Positions 53,694-61,963 are shown, counted from the first letter of the stretch. The stretch is DNA of 64,000 nucleotides from Nitrospira sp. (GCA_022226955.1 CP092079.1:672811-736810); one strand, 5' to 3'. Numbers and translations: made by a program. The notes: generated from the letters alone by a model not told the origin.

Positions 53694-54014
53694 ATGATAA
53701 AAAACGGCATGCGCTCGGTGCATCCAGGAGAAATTCTGTTGAAGGAGTTTATGAAACCGTCAGTTCCTCCCATCAATGCCCATAGACTCGCGAAAGCGAT
53801 CGACGTGCCGGCGAACCGGATTACGGCGATTCTCAAAGGGCAGCGAGGCATCACGGGCAATACAGCTGTGCGTCTGGCGGCGTTTCTGAATGCCACCGCT
53901 GAGTTCTGGATGGATCTGCAAAAGACGTATGAGCTGCGTCTTGCCGAGCGAGCGTTGCCTGATAAGGTCAGGAAGCATATCGAGCAACGTAGGGAGGCAT
54001 TTGTTTCGGCGTAA
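53694..54014 (+). CDS. higA: HigA/GraA-family antitoxin, orphan
   Basis: 106 residues from ATG 53694, with AAGGAG 8 bp upstream; an earlier in-frame ATG at 53652 would overlap the toxin relic. XRE-type helix-turn-helix: SVHPGEILLKEFMKP, HRLAKAIDVPANRITAILKGQRGITGNTAVRLAAFL and WMDLQKTYELRLAE, the standard HigA sequence. It binds DNA and would neutralise HigB, but no intact HigB remains. It may now act as a transcriptional regulator or anti-toxin against related systems. Confidence 0.9.
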   Translation: MIKNGMRSVHPGEILLKEFMKPSVPPINAHRLAKAIDVPANRITAILKGQRGITGNTAVRLAAFLNATAEFWMDLQKTYELRLAERALPDKVRKHIEQRREAFVSA

Positions 54015-54323
54015 GGTGGGGGTATTGGGATGGGTGAGTCAAAGACGATTATAGAGACTCCCTAAAACCTTTGTGCGGAGTAGGCAGTCTTTATTTCTTT
54101 CTCACGAGCTTGGTGGATGCGAGCGCTCTGGAATGGACTTGATGTTGCGGGCGCGGAGATGCCGCAGTGGCTCTCAAATAAAGACTCCCGACCCCTTTGT
54201 TTCACCCGACCCCTTTGTTTCACCGTGGTTTTTGAGTTATTGCGTATCGCTATTGAGTGTGATTGGCCAGCACGATTGCAGGTGATCGCCGAAAATGGAA
54301 GGTTGAATTGGAGAGGACATGGG
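54015..54323. other. gene-free stretch with an 18-bp tandem repeat
   Basis: No credible gene. Two exact tandem copies of an 18-bp unit (cccgacccctttgtttca) are at 54187-54204 and 54205-54222. The unit resembles ends of repeats found next to REP-associated transposases, but no transposase is present. The stretch lies between converging antitoxin and protease genes. Confidence 0.5.
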
Positions 54324-56501
54324 TTAATTGTTTCTTCTCTGTGTCTGTACGAGTTGGGCTTCTTGAGCGAGGAGTGTCGCGCGAAGTGTATTTGAGAGAT
54401 CTTCCTGTAATAGGGTAGTAAGTATGCTCTGAGTGATGGTGGCCGGGATAGTCTCCTGCGGTTGGCAATCTGGTCCTAAGAGAGGCGTGAGGAGACGTGC
54501 GATGGCATCGGACCGATGGATGACTTGTTCCAGTTCTGTTTGCAGCATGGTGGTGATGGAGCGTTGCAGTTGGTCGGTGAGAACGTTTTCCAGATTGAGG
54601 GGCGAAAATTGAGCCTTCAGGACGGTTTTGACAAGATCCCATGAGTTGAAGAGGTCATAGACCCATAGGATACCAATGGTGGAGCGCTCACGCTTGGCAA
54701 CTTTTTCGAGTGCTCGCGCTTTGTTGTAGCTCAGGGCATGGTTGGCCTGAAGCACGCCTTCCCCCATGGTTTCGCAGGAGTAGTCTGAGACGGTACGTTT
54801 GGCTGATTTCATGAGCGCTTGGTAGACCGCTTCAGACTTTTCCCAGCTGCGCCACTCTGTTGATGTGAATTCTGTTTGATGGTATTGGAGCCACAGCGCG
54901 GCGGCGCCTGCGACTTGTGGCGTGGAAAAGGACGTGCCTTCCCCACCCATCTGGATGGCGTTGGGATTGTGCTGATCTGAGACAGAGGTTGTGATGTTTG
55001 GCGCGTAGGCGACGACGGTGTGCCCAGTCATTTCACGAGCGGGACCATAGGAGCCACGCATGGACCACGTGAACCAGTCCCAGAGCCTCCACAGGCACCA
55101 ATAGCAGGGATCTTTACCGTAGGTAGTGCCGTCCGCAGTGACTCCAGCCACGCCCATCACGCGGTTGAAACGAGCAGGAAAGGCAATCGTATGCGGGGTG
55201 AGGCTGAAGTTGGGCGGCGCGGCGAAAAAATCTCCGGTCGCCGCAAAGATCGGTACGCCTTTGTCGTAGGCCACATTGACGGTTTCGCGCAAGGCTACGG
55301 ACGGGAAGCCGCCATGGCTGAGCGAAATAAGATCAACCTGTTGCTTCGTGGCCGTGGCAATGGCAGCGGCCATTTCGGTGGGAAAGAAATGGACAGGGAG
55401 CGCGGTGGAAATTCGAAAGGAGATTACGTGCAGGTCTGGATTCGCACTGATCGTGCGCGATGTGCCGTTGATGAAGGCGTCTTGACCAGCCAAGACCGAG
55501 AGCGTGCGGGAGCCATGCGTATTGCCTTCGGGAACATTCACATGCTCGTCGTCGAGTCTGCAGCCTTCGAGAATGGTTGGTTCGCTGCCCGTAGTGAGCA
55601 CCTCGCGTGAACGGCAGTCGTAGCTATCGGAGAATTGTTGATGTTTCGGCACCAGGCGGTCACCTTTAAAATAGCCGGTGTCTAAATGGGCGGCGGTCAC
55701 GACATAGTCTGTCTGGATATGGTCAGAGTCTGAGGTGGCAGGCTGGTGCTGACGGACATTCGTCAACGCACTGTCTAATTGTGTGTAGGCATCGCCACGA
55801 TGCCAGGCGATGAGGTCGTTGCCTTGAGTCTCAGGTGGGGAAGGCCAGATGGGTGAGATGGATTCTTGGATGGTGGTGTTCGCGCTAGAGGATGCCTGAA
55901 CCGATGGGTTCTGATGCGTCATTAAGTGGTCATCTTGCGTGATGCGCTGTTCCGTCTTCTTCACGTAAACTTCATCATAGCTGCCTAATTCCGGCTCAAC
56001 GGCGTAGAGTGTGGGCATTGTCGATGTGGTGCGTGCAGTGGTGTGGTGGCAGAGCAGTTCTTCATAGGCCGTATCCCACGGATGCGTATGAGGCTGTGCG
56101 CACGAGGAGGAGCTTGTCGTGTCCTGTATGGTCTTCATCGAGGTGGACCGTATAACCCGTCGTGTCCAAACCAACGTGGGCTTTGGACCGTTCTTTTTTA
56201 TGGCTGGGAGTTGGAGCCTGGTAGGATCAATGAGTGAAGAGTCGGTGATCTGCGTGCGAAAGAGTTCGTGGGACGGAGTTGTTGCGCCAGGCAGGGCCAT
56301 TGTGGTGGTGTCAGCAGCGGTGGAAAGCTCCGCGTACAGAAAGGAGTCCGTATGCTTGCTAGTGGTGGGCGCAGTGCCTGGTCGACCTTGATAGAGCATG
56401 GTCTGTGTGCAGCCCGATAGGATAGTGGCCAGCAGGGGCAATACCAGTGTGCCTCGAAAGAACTTTATCTGTGGTTGTTTCATAGTCGTTCTTCTCTTCA
56501 T
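54324..56501 (-). CDS. subtilisin-like (S8) protease lipoprotein
   Basis: 725 residues. The ATG at 56501 overlaps the upstream stop by 4 bp; a Met at residue 7 is an alternative. A lipobox (ILSGCTQ, Cys31) anchors it. The first 260 residues are an unassigned Ser/Thr-rich region. The S8 domain (about 264-600) has the triad Asp274 (AHLDTGY), His329 (NTHGSRTL) and Ser524 (GTSFSTPQVAG). The oxyanion Asn position reads Asp424 (ATGD). The last 125 residues are helical. It is the third gene in an overlapping operon. The exported, anchored protease could process a cell-surface or invading protein; target unknown. Confidence 0.88.
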   Translation of the reverse strand: MKRRTTMKQPQIKFFRGTLVLPLLATILSGCTQTMLYQGRPGTAPTTSKHTDSFLYAELSTAADTTTMALPGATTPSHELFRTQITDSSLIDPTRLQLPAIKKNGPKPTLVWTRRVIRSTSMKTIQDTTSSSSCAQPHTHPWDTAYEELLCHHTTARTTSTMPTLYAVEPELGSYDEVYVKKTEQRITQDDHLMTHQNPSVQASSSANTTIQESISPIWPSPPETQGNDLIAWHRGDAYTQLDSALTNVRQHQPATSDSDHIQTDYVVTAAHLDTGYFKGDRLVPKHQQFSDSYDCRSREVLTTGSEPTILEGCRLDDEHVNVPEGNTHGSRTLSVLAGQDAFINGTSRTISANPDLHVISFRISTALPVHFFPTEMAAAIATATKQQVDLISLSHGGFPSVALRETVNVAYDKGVPIFAATGDFFAAPPNFSLTPHTIAFPARFNRVMGVAGVTADGTTYGKDPCYWCLWRLWDWFTWSMRGSYGPAREMTGHTVVAYAPNITTSVSDQHNPNAIQMGGEGTSFSTPQVAGAAALWLQYHQTEFTSTEWRSWEKSEAVYQALMKSAKRTVSDYSCETMGEGVLQANHALSYNKARALEKVAKRERSTIGILWVYDLFNSWDLVKTVLKAQFSPLNLENVLTDQLQRSITTMLQTELEQVIHRSDAIARLLTPLLGPDCQPQETIPATITQSILTTLLQEDLSNTLRATLLAQEAQLVQTQRRNN

Positions 56502-57160
56502 TTTTTTGGCGCGAGAGATTCGAAGAGTTTAGCGAATTTGTTGACGGTGTAAGGGGCGAAGAGGGTGAGGCCGGCGAGGAGATAGTCGGTGACGTCTTTT
56601 AATGTGGGCGGGATGGCGCCAGTGGCTGCGAAGCTATAGAGTGCCACGGTGCCAAAGCCGATAAAAATAAAGAGCAGAGCGAGGCTGCCCATGAAGGCAA
56701 TCAATCGACTGGTACTGGCATGAAGTGCTGTGACCATGGGTAGTGTATTAGTTGCAGGGAGTGCGACGGCAGGTGAAGTGGCCGCAGGAAGTGCAGGTCC
56801 TGCACCAGAGGTTGGGGCGGAGAGCTCGGCTTCTTCTGAGAGGGCATCGGCGAGAGACCACTTTGTGTCGTGCAGCGTACTAATGGTTTTGACGGTGGCG
56901 AGTAGGAGTCCAAGAAAGAGAGCTGCCGGGGCGCCATAGATAAACCAGGCACTGGGGGTAACCCATTGTGGTGCGGGCAGCGGTGTAGTGGCGGTGATGG
57001 GCGAAATGTTTTGAGCGGATGGCGAGGCTAGAGGTGTCTGGCCCTGGCCAGACTGCTGCGCCGTGGATGCCGAAGATAAGTCGGTGGCGCCTCCTACGGC
57101 GGGGAATGCTCCAAGCAGGAGAACAATACATAGGCTGAGGTGACGTGAGATCTCGGTCAT
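56498..57160 (-). CDS. membrane protein of unknown function in the protease operon
   Basis: 220 residues. A signal-like N-terminus (about 1-25, GAFPAVGGATD) is followed by a Ser/Gln/Pro-rich stretch and two clear membrane helices (about 70-91 and 150-175), with a weaker third near 190-205. The segment between the helices (about 95-140) is Ala/Pro/Thr-rich. It overlaps the genes on both sides by 4 bp (ATGA). No family recognised. Its position suggests a membrane partner for the protease. Confidence 0.75.
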   Translation of the reverse strand: MTEISRHLSLCIVLLLGAFPAVGGATDLSSASTAQQSGQGQTPLASPSAQNISPITATTPLPAPQWVTPSAWFIYGAPAALFLGLLLATVKTISTLHDTKWSLADALSEEAELSAPTSGAGPALPAATSPAVALPATNTLPMVTALHASTSRLIAFMGSLALLFIFIGFGTVALYSFAATGAIPPTLKDVTDYLLAGLTLFAPYTVNKFAKLFESLAPKK

Positions 57161-57570
57161 GGCAAAGTCCTTTCGGGTGGTTGTAGTGCACGCATCTGAT
57201 CGTGCCGATCTTCGAGGTAATTGACTGCCATGTCAGCGCTGAGCCAGTCGAATGAGACAACGCAGTCTTTCCACCCGGCTATCGTCAGGTCGACCTTCAA
57301 TTGCCGATGTCGCTGCATGACGATCTCTTGAGAGTTGTTGTATCCGTGGACGAAGATGAGTATGCCGCCACGGTCTTGCCGTGTTCGTTCGTCCTTTCCC
57401 CAGGTGGATTCTTTGCGCAAACGCTTAACCCAGGCATCTTGTTTCTTTGTGGCATGCGTGGGGGAGGGAAGGGCGTTTTCGGGTACTTGCAGGAAGAGCG
57501 TCGGGCTCGGTTCTGCGATAAATTTGTTTTTCTCTACAGCTCGCGCACAGAGAACAAAATCTTCATTCAT
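57157..57570 (-). CDS. truncated DUF900-like alpha/beta-hydrolase
   Basis: 137 residues from ATG 57570, with GAGG upstream; a start at 57621 is also in frame. Residues about 75-125 match the N-terminal part of DUF900-type hydrolases (GGILIFVHGYNNSQEIVMQR, then VVSFDWLSADMAVNYLEDR), but the protein stops before the nucleophile, Asp and His that such enzymes need. Other frames downstream do not continue the domain. It is either a non-catalytic binding protein or a truncation kept because of tight coupling. First gene of the operon; stop overlaps the next ATG. Confidence 0.65.
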   Translation of the reverse strand: MNEDFVLCARAVEKNKFIAEPSPTLFLQVPENALPSPTHATKKQDAWVKRLRKESTWGKDERTRQDRGGILIFVHGYNNSQEIVMQRHRQLKVDLTIAGWKDCVVSFDWLSADMAVNYLEDRHDQMRALQPPERTLP

Positions 57571-57607
57571 AAAAACCTCGTTGTGAACTAATGCTTTGGG
57601 AAGCGAG

Positions 57608-58076
57608 GCGGACGGTACCACGAGGCTTAACGCAATACGAGCCCCTCATTCGATCAGTGATATAAAGACCTAGTAGTAGATACATAAGTACATGTCCGAT
57701 AGGCTGATATCCTTCTTATCTTTCTGCCACCTGATGAGTCGAATTGGCCTTTCCTCATAGGCAGGATGTTGTCAATTTGCCAGGCTTGTACAATCCGACA
57801 GCTCAGAGACGCTACCCGTGTTGACTGGTGAGTAGCCACCCACTGTCGTTTTGCTATCAATCGATGGATTCGGGAGGTGTGTGTGGCGCAGGCGCTTGTT
57901 CTGCAACTAGATGACAAAGTTATCGATCGCTTGAAGAAGCGGACGAAGAAGCATGGCTGGTCTCTGCAATCTGAAGTGCAAACCATTCTGGAGGATGCAG
58001 TGCCGGACTACGAGGGGGCTTGGAAACGGATCGAGGGATTGCGGAAGCGATTGAGGAAATCAGGACGGACGTTCAG
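57608..58076. repeat. 469-bp direct repeat, left copy
   Basis: This segment aligns end to end with 59609-60077, both 469 bp, with scattered substitutions. It contains the promoter region (TTGACT, 17 bp, then TGTCGT, weaker than the right copy) and most of the antitoxin gene. Homology stops abruptly at gttcag in both. It fills most of the otherwise gene-free stretch 57571-57882. Confidence 0.85.
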
Positions 58077-58149
58077 CGTCCGTGACCTTCCTTCATTCGT
58101 TATATTCTCTGCACCAGACCTCAATCACGACCTGCGCCTCCTGTATTGA
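57883..58149 (+). pseudogene. antitoxin remnant, toxin lost
   Basis: 88 residues from GTG 57883 with GGGAGG upstream. Residues 1-65 match the antitoxin at 59884 closely (LKKRTKKHGWSLQSEVQTILEDAVPDYEGAWKRIEG, region about 15-50). After GRTFS the sequence diverges into an unrelated 23-residue tail and no VapC follows. The ribbon-helix-helix DNA-binding part remains, so the product may still bind operators of the intact copy. Confidence 0.7.
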
Positions 58150-58154
58150 GAGCG

Positions 58155-59099
58155 TTACGCGCGATAGGCTTGGCCGGGGCTTGAGGGGCGCGCGTTAGGT
58201 GAAAGAGTAAATACCCGTTTCTCAAGATGTATACGAACAGACGGCCACGTTGCCGTAGTTTTATACAGTTCAAGAATTTCTTGGCATCGACGTATTGCGC
58301 GCTGCACTTCAGGCATAGCCTGGAGCCCTCCTGAATCTACTTGGTCATCTTTGGCGTGCTTGGAGGAATCCTGGTGAATATACGAATGGAATTCGACAAT
58401 GTGTCCAGCCTGATTGCGCTCAACATGGCCCTTGGCAAAGGAGTCCTGGACGATATGAAGGAGTGCTCCCATAGCGCGTTGCCGAACATTCCCTTTCTGG
58501 CCAACGAGCAACAATGCTCGAATGGAAAGAGGAGAGTCGGGGAACCAATCGTCGATGTGTCCTGCATTCATGTGGCTGAGAGAAGCTGTTTCTGAAACCG
58601 TTCCGATTGCCACTTCATAAAAGAATTCCGCCCAGCGGAGAAGATTGTCGCGAGTGATGACCGCAGATTCTCCATTGCGGGAAGCCATGGCGTGTAAACA
58701 TTGCAGGTCGCCAAAATGAGAGCGGGCTAGAAGCGGAGCGGTAGGCCCAAAGATGGTTCCTTGGATGGCTTCGTGCTGATGTGTTTTAAAGTTGGAAAGA
58801 AATTTGATGCCGTTCGACCAGTTGTCGGTTTCCGTATCGTTGTGATCGAAAAAGAATCCTTCCGGATCGTCATTCCAAAAGATGCCGCGAATATATTCCC
58901 ATGTGGCAGGATCGTTAAACCGAGTTCCTTGCGCGGCAAGCTCGGCCTCGATCAATGCGGCGTGTGTGATGGACTCATGGACAGGGTCTCCGATATTCCA
59001 GGGTCCTTCGACTTGAAGTCGATATGTGGGTCGCTTCAGTGCGTCGAGTTGTTCCAAGCGCGTCTGGAGGCCGTGAGGAATATTGATGTCGATAGACAT
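58155..59099 (-). CDS. zinc-dependent phospholipase C / P1 nuclease-like protein
   Basis: 314 residues from ATG 59099 with AGGAG 6 bp upstream; an upstream in-frame start at 59162 is less likely. The pattern of His and Asp fits the zinc PLC/P1 nuclease superfamily: VHESITHAALIEAEL (His41, His46), ARSHFGDLQCLHAM (His128, His136), GALLHIVQDSFAKGHVER (His215, Asp219, His225) and IVEFHSYIHQDSSKHAKDD (His238, His242). The LHxxQDSFxxGH motif is the strongest. No signal peptide is seen, which is unusual for a secreted PLC and suggests an intracellular or otherwise exported enzyme. It lies between the 469-bp direct repeats. Confidence 0.7.
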   Translation of the reverse strand: MSIDINIPHGLQTRLEQLDALKRPTYRLQVEGPWNIGDPVHESITHAALIEAELAAQGTRFNDPATWEYIRGIFWNDDPEGFFFDHNDTETDNWSNGIKFLSNFKTHQHEAIQGTIFGPTAPLLARSHFGDLQCLHAMASRNGESAVITRDNLLRWAEFFYEVAIGTVSETASLSHMNAGHIDDWFPDSPLSIRALLLVGQKGNVRQRAMGALLHIVQDSFAKGHVERNQAGHIVEFHSYIHQDSSKHAKDDQVDSGGLQAMPEVQRAIRRCQEILELYKTTATWPSVRIHLEKRVFTLSPNARPSSPGQAYRA

Positions 59100-59247
59100 A
59101 ATAGGCTCCTGCGGTTGAATGTTCTTCAAGCTCCTTGCTGAGAGAAGATGGTTCTCTTGCAATCCAAGGCAAGACCGAATCTCAGCAGTTTTGACAGTTG
59201 GACTCAGTCACCTGACCGTCACATTCGATGTTTTTATAGGGTGAGCT

Positions 59248-59427
59248 CTAGGCTCTAAGTTCCGATTGGTTGCTCTCCCGTTGTGATTGATCCGTCGTCA
59301 TGGGCATAGACCGGACTTTCATTAAAGATGGCGGCGAGAGCTGCAGGCTATTCACCAGTTTCACCCGATAGCCAGCTCCCTTTTGTGGATGCCAGCCGAG
59401 CATAAACCTCTCTACGATGGACGGCAT
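59248..59427 (-). CDS. small ORF of 59 codons upstream of the phospholipase-like gene
   Basis: 59 residues from ATG 59427, preceded by AAGGAG with 8-bp spacing. The product starts MPSIVERFMLGWHPQKGAGY and is basic in the first half and polar in the second (MTTDQSQRESNQSELRA). No family recognised. It points in the same direction as the phospholipase-like gene, whose start is 148 bp downstream, so it could be a partner or leader peptide. Evidence is the ribosome site, position and an open frame only. Confidence 0.45.
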   Translation of the reverse strand: MPSIVERFMLGWHPQKGAGYRVKLVNSLQLSPPSLMKVRSMPMTTDQSQRESNQSELRA

Positions 59428-59608
59428 TGAGCGTTCTCCTTTTGATATTGCGGTGACATGTGCCTGCGATTAATTACGATCGCGTGTTTACTGGATTGTC
59501 GCCAAATGCGGGGTCGCAGCTGAGTCGGTCACGGTGATAGTATCTGCTCTGTACTGCTGCTCGTCTTGTAGTGCTCCACCACATTAATGGTTCCGCCAAA
59601 AGTCGGGG

Positions 59609-60077
59609 GCGGACGGTACCACGAGGCTTGACGCAGTACGAGCCCCTCATTCGGTCAGTGATAGAAGGCCTTAGCAGTAGGTGCGTAAGGACATGTCCGA
59701 TAGGCAGGTATCGTTGGTGCCTTTCTTCTAGCTGGTTAGTCGAATCGCTCCTTCTTTCTTAGCTAGGATGTCGCCAATGTGCCAGGCTTGTACAATACGA
59801 CAGCTCAGAGGCTTTCCCCGTGTTGACCGTCGAGCAGTCGTCTGCTATCGTTCTGCTATCAATTGGCAGACCTGGGGGTGTGTATGGCGCAGGTGCTTGT
59901 GCGGCAACTGGATGGCAAAATTGTCGAGCGTTTGAAGAAGCGGGCGAAGGAGCATGGCCGGTCTCTGCAGTCAGAAGTGAAGACCATTCTGGAAGATGCT
60001 GTGCCGGACTACGAGGGAGCTTGGAAACGGATCGAGGGATTGCGGAAGCGATTGGGAAAGTCCGGACGGACGTTCAG
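59609..60077. repeat. 469-bp direct repeat, right copy
   Basis: Matches 57608-58076. This copy keeps the promoter, the antitoxin gene and continues into an intact VapC, so it is likely the original. The 1.5 kb between the copies (58077-59608) contains the phospholipase-like gene and the 59-codon ORF. Confidence 0.85.
59823..59851 (+). promoter_or_regulatory. promoter of the antitoxin-vapC module
   Basis: TTGACC (59823-59828), 17 bp, then TATCGT (59846-59851). The start of transcription would be near 59858, about 26 bp before ATG 59884. The left repeat copy has TTGACT and TGTCGT at the same places. Confidence 0.55.
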
Positions 60078-60117
60078 TGATAGTGCTGCGTTGATCCGCG
60101 AGGATCGTGGCCGGTGA
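59884..60117 (+). CDS. FitA/VapB-type ribbon-helix-helix antitoxin
   Basis: 77 residues from ATG 59884 with GGGGGTG upstream. The N-terminal part (MAQVLVRQLDGKIVERLKKRAKEHGRSLQSEVKTIL, region 1-36) is the FitA ribbon-helix-helix; the C-terminal tail (about 45-77) binds the toxin. The gene overlaps the VapC start by 4 bp (GTGA), the usual toxin-antitoxin coupling. It should repress its own promoter. Confidence 0.92.
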   Translation: MAQVLVRQLDGKIVERLKKRAKEHGRSLQSEVKTILEDAVPDYEGAWKRIEGLRKRLGKSGRTFSDSAALIREDRGR

Positions 60118-60545
60118 ACCGGTATGTCGTTGACGCGAGCGTAGCGATCAAGTGGTTCCTTCCTGAGATTCACTCAGAGGCGGCGCTTCGGTTGTGTCTT
60201 CCGCGCTACCGGTTGCACGTACCCGCGTTGATGCGGCTGGAACTGGGCAATGTGCTGGCCAAAAGGATTCGTCGTGGGGAGCTCACTCGTGCCGAAGGTC
60301 AGGCGGCGCTGAACGAGCTGGCGCATCTTCCGCTTCAGCGGCATGCCGATGATCGGCTCTTTCCTGCGGCCTATCAACTCGCATTGGATACGCAACGAAG
60401 TTTGTACGATTGCCTCTATCTTGCCTTGGCTGAAGCGATTGACGGCGTGATGGTCACAGCAGATCGTAAGTTCTATTCCTCGCTGACGAGTGGGGCCTAC
60501 GGTCGCCGTGTCTTGTGGGTTGAAGACCTTCCTCAGTTAACGTGA
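60114..60545 (+). CDS. vapC: VapC-family PIN-domain toxin
   Basis: 143 residues, GTG start. PIN-domain acidic residues are all present: Asp7 (VVDASVAIKWF), Glu43 (MRLELGN), Asp99 (SLYDCLYLALAE) and Asp117 (VTADRKF). Such toxins are Mg-dependent RNases that cut tRNA or rRNA. It is coupled to the antitoxin by the GTGA overlap. Next on the + strand is an unrelated secreted-protein gene, after a 251-bp gap with no gene. Confidence 0.94.
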   Translation: MNRYVVDASVAIKWFLPEIHSEAALRLCLPRYRLHVPALMRLELGNVLAKRIRRGELTRAEGQAALNELAHLPLQRHADDRLFPAAYQLALDTQRSLYDCLYLALAEAIDGVMVTADRKFYSSLTSGAYGRRVLWVEDLPQLT

Positions 60546-60796
60546 TTTGTCGATCTACTAGATACTTCATGGGCCGCCGTGCCTTTCTTATTCGACCTAT
60601 TGGTCTTGTGTGACTTTTCTCTTTCAATCCTTCCGTGCGCTTTTCTTTCTCACCGAAGGGAGTATTGCCTTGGAATTGAGGCGATCCCGTTTGAGTGACA
60701 ATGAAGGGTTGGGTTTGAGCCCCCATCTCGTGTACTGTTGCCTTTTTGTTAGCTTGCTCAGAGGGCAAGCTCGTTTGATTTCTTGGAGGTAGGGCG

Positions 60797-61873
60797 ATGC
60801 GTTTTATTGCGACAGGATTTTCGATGGTGCTTAGTGTCGCGCTGACGGCAGCGACGGTGTGTGCCGATACGACGGCGCCGCGGGAGTATGCGCTCGGCCA
60901 GCATGGCAGTCTGCATCTGACGGTGCCGGTTTCTTGGAAAGACAACGTGACGCAGCCGCTAAACGGTCTTTCGCCGACGATTGCCTTCGTTCCTGAACGC
61001 GGCACGGCGTTTCGCGCATTGCTGACGCCGATCTGGTCGGACCGCTCCGGTGCGGTGCTCCCGGTTGCGTCGGACATCAGGAAGAAGGTGGAGCAGGCGG
61101 CGGCGCAGGCTAAGACGCAGGCGCTCGAACCAGATGTCGTCGTGCAGGAGATGACTGGTGCGACGGGCCTCGGCTACTACTATGCGGTGACGGATCGGGC
61201 TGCGAAGCCGGGCGAATTCAAACGGATGAAACAGGGGATGTTGCGGGTCGGGGATTTGCTGGTGTCATTCACGATTCTGTTTCAGGATGCGTCGGATCCG
61301 GCCGTCCAGCAGGCGACGGCGATGTTGGAAGGAGCGTCTCATAGGACGGGTGCGCAAGGCGCGCCGGCGTCTGCCGTTCGTTCCGATGCGCTTCAGATCA
61401 CCTCAACGGATCAAGCCCATGTGCTCACGGTTCCGGCGAGCCGGCTGGTGATGCGCCTTCCTCTTGGCGGGTTGTCACTCACGAATAGCGCGATTGGAGG
61501 CTCGACGAATAATCCGCGCTACTTTCATTTCCGCGACGATGCCAAGCAGGTGATCATTTCAGGATGGTTCGAGTCGGACCAAGCCTTCCCCGGTCTTCAG
61601 AAAATCTGGGAGGATGAGGTGGCGGTGTCCAAGAAGAATGGGCTGCCCGATGCGCAGCGCGTGACGTTCGGCCGGCTGGGCAACTGGGAGACGATTGCCT
61701 ACGAGCGCGCGGTTCCGGCCGTTACGGATTCTCATCTGCACGCGCACTGGGTGCAGGCGGGAACCTGGATCGATTTGCACGCGTCGTTGACGACGAACGG
61801 GTCGAGTCAAGATGCGAGAGCGAAACTGGAAGCGCTGCTTCGCACGATCGTTGTGAAACAAAAGACTCCATAA
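60797..61873 (+). CDS. secreted protein of unknown function
   Basis: 358 residues; ATG preceded by GGAGG. A signal peptide (about 1-23, VCADTTA) leads to two similar halves with a beta-alpha layout: HLTVPVSWKDNVTQPLNGLSPTIAFVPERG (about 36-65) and LTVPASRLVMRLPLGGLSL (about 210-230), each ending in a helix pair. No catalytic motif or known family was recognised. It is convergent with the TPR gene. Confidence 0.72.
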   Translation: MRFIATGFSMVLSVALTAATVCADTTAPREYALGQHGSLHLTVPVSWKDNVTQPLNGLSPTIAFVPERGTAFRALLTPIWSDRSGAVLPVASDIRKKVEQAAAQAKTQALEPDVVVQEMTGATGLGYYYAVTDRAAKPGEFKRMKQGMLRVGDLLVSFTILFQDASDPAVQQATAMLEGASHRTGAQGAPASAVRSDALQITSTDQAHVLTVPASRLVMRLPLGGLSLTNSAIGGSTNNPRYFHFRDDAKQVIISGWFESDQAFPGLQKIWEDEVAVSKKNGLPDAQRVTFGRLGNWETIAYERAVPAVTDSHLHAHWVQAGTWIDLHASLTTNGSSQDARAKLEALLRTIVVKQKTP

Positions 61874-61908
61874 CGCGTAATCCCCCAACCGAATGCATCG
61901 ATGCGGTG

Positions 61909-61963
61909 ACGGTTTCCAATGTGAGGGGACTAGCCTATGACCGACGGCCTTGGGGGAAACCGT
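61909..61963. terminator. weak inverted repeat between convergent genes
   Basis: A 9-bp inverted repeat (acggtttcc at 61909-61917, ggaaaccgt at 61955-61963) lies in the 112-bp gap between convergent genes. The loop is long (37 nt). It could end transcription from both sides. Confidence 0.3.

Noticed and set aside
54117-54395. 92-codon open frame on the + strand beside the protease gene
   Set aside because: It spans the 18-bp tandem repeats, which show up as a duplicated peptide, and runs into the protease gene antisense.
57157-57621. Frameshift as an explanation for the short DUF900-like protein
   Set aside because: The other frames beyond the stop encode the next gene's N-terminus and show no continuation of the hydrolase. 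The 4-bp overlap also argues for a natural end.
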